From: SHZI01 sp964391025
GTDB lineage: Bacteria > Pseudomonadota > Gammaproteobacteria > Steroidobacterales > GCA-2729495
Reading direction: 5' to 3'
Assembly (NCBI GenBank): GCA_964391025.1
Contig: CAYMKJ010000037.1
Coordinates: forward strand, 1-24,276
DNA: 24,276 nucleotides
Below the pieces are notes generated by a model. The model was not told the origin of the DNA. It saw nothing but the letters and a program-made list of their open reading frames with translations, and searched no databases. Below, in pieces: positions 22,376-24,276 of the stretch. The position numbers were made by a program, and so were the translations under genes. Positions within the stretch are counted from its first letter, which is position 1, and each line of letters opens with the position of its first letter.

Positions 22376-22601
22376 CGTTGATGTCCGCATCCTCCGCGAC
22401 GAGGCGACCGGCCAGCAAGTCGAGAATCTCAGGATCCTGTGCGGAAAGGAGCGTCTCGAAGGCGGCCTGGACGGTCGGTGACGCCGCCAGGAGCTCGCGC
22501 TCGAGATAGCGCAGCAGCAGGACATCGAGTTCCCGCAGGCCCCGCCGGCAGCCCCAGCGCAGACGGGCTAGACGCGTGGCGTCCAAGGCCCTGGCTACCA
22601 C
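22338..22601 (-). CDS. sdhE: FAD assembly factor SdhE
   Basis: SdhE is a small cytoplasmic protein that promotes covalent attachment of FAD to SdhA (and FrdA). The 87-residue protein carries the family signature LRWGCRRGLRELDVLLLRYL (14-33), with the RGxxE motif at R20-E24 that contacts the flavoprotein. The acidic C-terminal part DPEILDLLAGRL is also typical. It starts with GTG at 22601, eight bases after the sdhB stop. The order sdhA-sdhB-sdhE places the chaperone in the same transcript as its client. Confidence 0.92.
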   Translation of the reverse strand: MVARALDATRLARLRWGCRRGLRELDVLLLRYLERELLAASPTVQAAFETLLSAQDPEILDLLAGRLVAEDADINDVIQQLLAQSRY

Positions 22602-22609
22602 CGTGGCCG

Positions 22610-23401
22610 CTAGAGGCGGCGCTCAGCGAGCAGGCGCTTGGTGGCCGCGATGGCCTTGGCTGGATTCAGATCGTTCGGGCAGGCATTGGTGCAGTTCATG
22701 ATCGTGTGGCAGCGATACAGCCGGAAGGGATCCTCAAGATCATCCAGGCGCGACCCCGTCGCTTCGTCCCGCGTATCCACGAGCCAGCGATAAGCGGCCA
22801 GGAGCGCCGCGGGCCCCAGGTAGCGATCGCTGTTCCACCAGTAGCTGGGGCAGCTGGTTGAACAGCAGGCGCAGAGGATGCAGGCGGACGGGCTGTTGAT
22901 CAGCTCCTGATCCTCCTTCGACTGCAGTCGCTCCCGGTCCGGCGGTGGTGGCGTCTGCGTCTGCAGCCAGGGCTTGATCGACGCGTACTGGGCATAGAAG
23001 TTGGTCAGGTCCGGCACCAGGTCCTTGACCACCGGCAGGTGCGGCAGCGGATAGATCTTCACGTCCCCGCGAATGTCAGCGAGCGCCTGGGTGCAGGCCA
23101 GCGTGTTCACGCCGTCGATGTTCATCGCGCAGGACCCGCAGATGCCTTCGCGGCAGGAGCGGCGGAAGGTCAACGAGGGATCTATCTCGTTCTTGATCTT
23201 GATCAGCACGTCGAGAACCATCGGCCCGCAGCGGCCGGTGTCCACCGCGTAGGAATCGAGGCGCGGGTTGCCACTGGTGTCCGGGTCGTAGCGGTAGATC
23301 TGGAAGTGCCGGACCCTGCCGGGATCGGACGGGGCAACGGGCGGCGCGTGGGTCTTGCCCTTCGCGACGCGAGACTTGGCAGGCAGGCGGAATTCAGCCA
23401 T
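22610..23401 (-). CDS. sdhB: Succinate dehydrogenase iron-sulfur subunit
   Basis: SdhB carries electrons from FAD in SdhA to ubiquinone at the membrane anchor of complex II. From the ATG at 23401 it has 263 residues (E. coli 238). The 2Fe-2S cysteines are C83, C88, C91 and C103 (CREGICGSC, then LACTQA). The 4Fe-4S and 3Fe-4S ligands lie in CILCACCSTSCPSYWWN (C174, C177, C180, C184) and CHTIMNCTNACPNDLNPAKA (C231, C237, C241). The N-terminus is about 25 residues longer than in E. coli, rich in Pro, Lys and Arg. A frame 21 codons longer is open, but AGGAG at 23416-23420 and the sdhA stop at 23427 favour this start. Confidence 0.95.
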   Translation of the reverse strand: MAEFRLPAKSRVAKGKTHAPPVAPSDPGRVRHFQIYRYDPDTSGNPRLDSYAVDTGRCGPMVLDVLIKIKNEIDPSLTFRRSCREGICGSCAMNIDGVNTLACTQALADIRGDVKIYPLPHLPVVKDLVPDLTNFYAQYASIKPWLQTQTPPPPDRERLQSKEDQELINSPSACILCACCSTSCPSYWWNSDRYLGPAALLAAYRWLVDTRDEATGSRLDDLEDPFRLYRCHTIMNCTNACPNDLNPAKAIAATKRLLAERRL

Positions 23402-23426
23402 GGCTAACTCGTACGCTCCTTCGGGA

Positions 23427-24276
23427 TCAGTAGGTACGCGCCTTTGGCGCGATCGTCTCCACATCGTTAGTCAGAGTCTGCAGCTTGACAGGCCGGGCAT
23501 CGAGTCGCACGTTACCCTCCGCATCCAGCCAGGCCAGCGTGTGTTTCAGCCACTGCTGATCGTCCCGGGCGGGAAAATCTTCCCGGGCGTGGGCACCGCG
23601 GCTTTCGTGACGCCGGATGGCGCCAGCGATGGTCACCATGGCCTGGCCCAGCAGGTTGTCGAGCTCCAGGGTTTCCATGAGGTCGGTGTTCCAGATCAGG
23701 CTGCGGTCTGTGACCCGGACGTCGGCGAACGAGGCGTGGCACTTGCGCAGCGCCTCGATACCCTTCTCCAGCGAGTCGCCGGTGCGGAATACGGCGGCGT
23801 GGGCTTGCATGATTCGCTGCATTTCCAGCCGGATCTCGGCGGTGCCACGCCGCCCCTTTGCGTTCCGCAGCCGGTCAAGGCGTGTTACCGCCATGTCCGC
23901 CGAGTCAGCCCGGAGAGCCTTCTGGCGGGCGCCGCCCACGACGGCCTCGGCACACCGCTTCGCGGCCGACCGGCCGAAGACCACGAGGTCGAGGAGTGAA
24001 TTAGAACCCAGCCGGTTGGCCCCATGGACGGACACGCAGGCTGCCTCGCCAATGGCCATCAGGCCCGGTACTGGTGTATCGGGGTTGCCATTCTTCAGCG
24101 TCAACGCCTCACCCTGCACATTGGTGGGCACCCCACCCATGTTGTAGTGGACGGTAGGCAGCACGGGAATCGGTTCCCGCGTCACGTCCACGCCCGCGAA
24201 AATGCGCGCCGTCTCGGCAATGCCCGGCAGGCGCTCCTGGATGACGCCCGGGCCCAGATGCTCCAGATGCAGAAAA
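23427..24276 (-). CDS. sdhA: Succinate dehydrogenase flavoprotein subunit (partial, C-terminal about 282 residues)
   Basis: SdhA oxidises succinate to fumarate at a covalently bound FAD. The gene enters from the right edge, so the FAD-binding N-terminus with the flavin-linked histidine is not visible. The visible part starts FLHLEHLGPGVIQERLPGI and carries PTVHYNMGGVPTN with the active-site His, and GANRLGSNSLLDLVVFGR with the substrate-binding Arg region. It ends NDVETIAPKARTY, the typical end of proteobacterial SdhA. sdhB begins 25 bases downstream. sdhC and sdhD would be expected beyond the edge. Confidence 0.96.
   Translation of the reverse strand, partial: FLHLEHLGPGVIQERLPGIAETARIFAGVDVTREPIPVLPTVHYNMGGVPTNVQGEALTLKNGNPDTPVPGLMAIGEAACVSVHGANRLGSNSLLDLVVFGRSAAKRCAEAVVGGARQKALRADSADMAVTRLDRLRNAKGRRGTAEIRLEMQRIMQAHAAVFRTGDSLEKGIEALRKCHASFADVRVTDRSLIWNTDLMETLELDNLLGQAMVTIAGAIRRHESRGAHAREDFPARDDQQWLKHTLAWLDAEGNVRLDARPVKLQTLTNDVETIAPKARTY

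Noticed and set aside
21905..22601. sdhE-ygfX as a novel toxin-antitoxin system
   Set aside because: The pair is already known in E. coli (CptB-CptA), and the firmer role of SdhE is flavinylation of SdhA, which fits its place after sdhAB.

Overview
The window is high-GC DNA, nearly all of it coding, from a gammaproteobacterium. The evidence is gene content: a LolC/E-type lipoprotein exporter, SfsA, Mfd, an RpoE-RseA-RseB stress module, an SdhE-YgfX pair, and the cluster lepB-DUF4845-rnc-era-recO-pdxJ-acpS. The absence of RseC and the presence of a methylthioinosine phosphorylase of the Pseudomonas PA3004 type point away from the Enterobacterales, towards a Pseudomonas-, Chromatiales- or Xanthomonadales-like lineage. 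The genus cannot be fixed by eye.

Layout. (1) Positions 1-1208, minus: the 5' part of a lolC/lolE permease gene, preceded by sfsA. (2) 1353-5255, plus: a small secreted protein with a BamE/SmpA-like tail, then mfd. (3) 5355-9387 is the accessory part: an AAA-DUF4143 ATPase with an AT-rich palindromic promoter, a zinc-ribbon SAM methyltransferase divergent from a kinase-like protein, a probable methyltransferase remnant, and a PAS protein with a degenerate GGDEF domain. (4) 9523-21721, minus: sixteen genes with overlaps or short gaps, rpoE-rseA-rseB-grx-lepB-DUF4845-rnc-era-recO-pdxJ-acpS-exonuclease-rlmD-ldt-nagZ-hpt-mtnP. A sigma-E type promoter lies just upstream of rpoE. (5) 21905-24276, minus: the end of the succinate dehydrogenase operon, sdhA (partial)-sdhB-sdhE-ygfX.

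How the genes fit together. The sdh block encodes the soluble part of complex II with its flavinylation factor SdhE. RpoE, RseA and RseB form the envelope-stress sigma factor and its two negative regulators. Downstream genes cover protein export (LepB), RNA processing and ribosome maturation (Rnc, Era, RlmD), recombination (RecO), cofactor synthesis (PdxJ, AcpS), murein turnover (NagZ, L,D-transpeptidase) and purine/methylthio salvage (Hpt, MtnP). The lol / mfd / L,D-transpeptidase / nagZ neighbourhood also exists in E. coli (lolCDE, mfd, ldtC, nagZ), so this is an old gammaproteobacterial neighbourhood joined here to the rpoE-acpS cluster.

I found no tRNA, rRNA, CRISPR array, insertion sequence, phage gene or convincing intrinsic terminator. 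Most of the window is core genome. The items most worth a second look are the palindrome-embedded, probably leaderless promoter of the ATPase gene, the candidate sigma-E operon, the signal-less L,D-transpeptidase beside nagZ, the divergent methyltransferase/kinase-like pair, and the degenerate PAS-GGDEF protein with a hairpin at its start codon.
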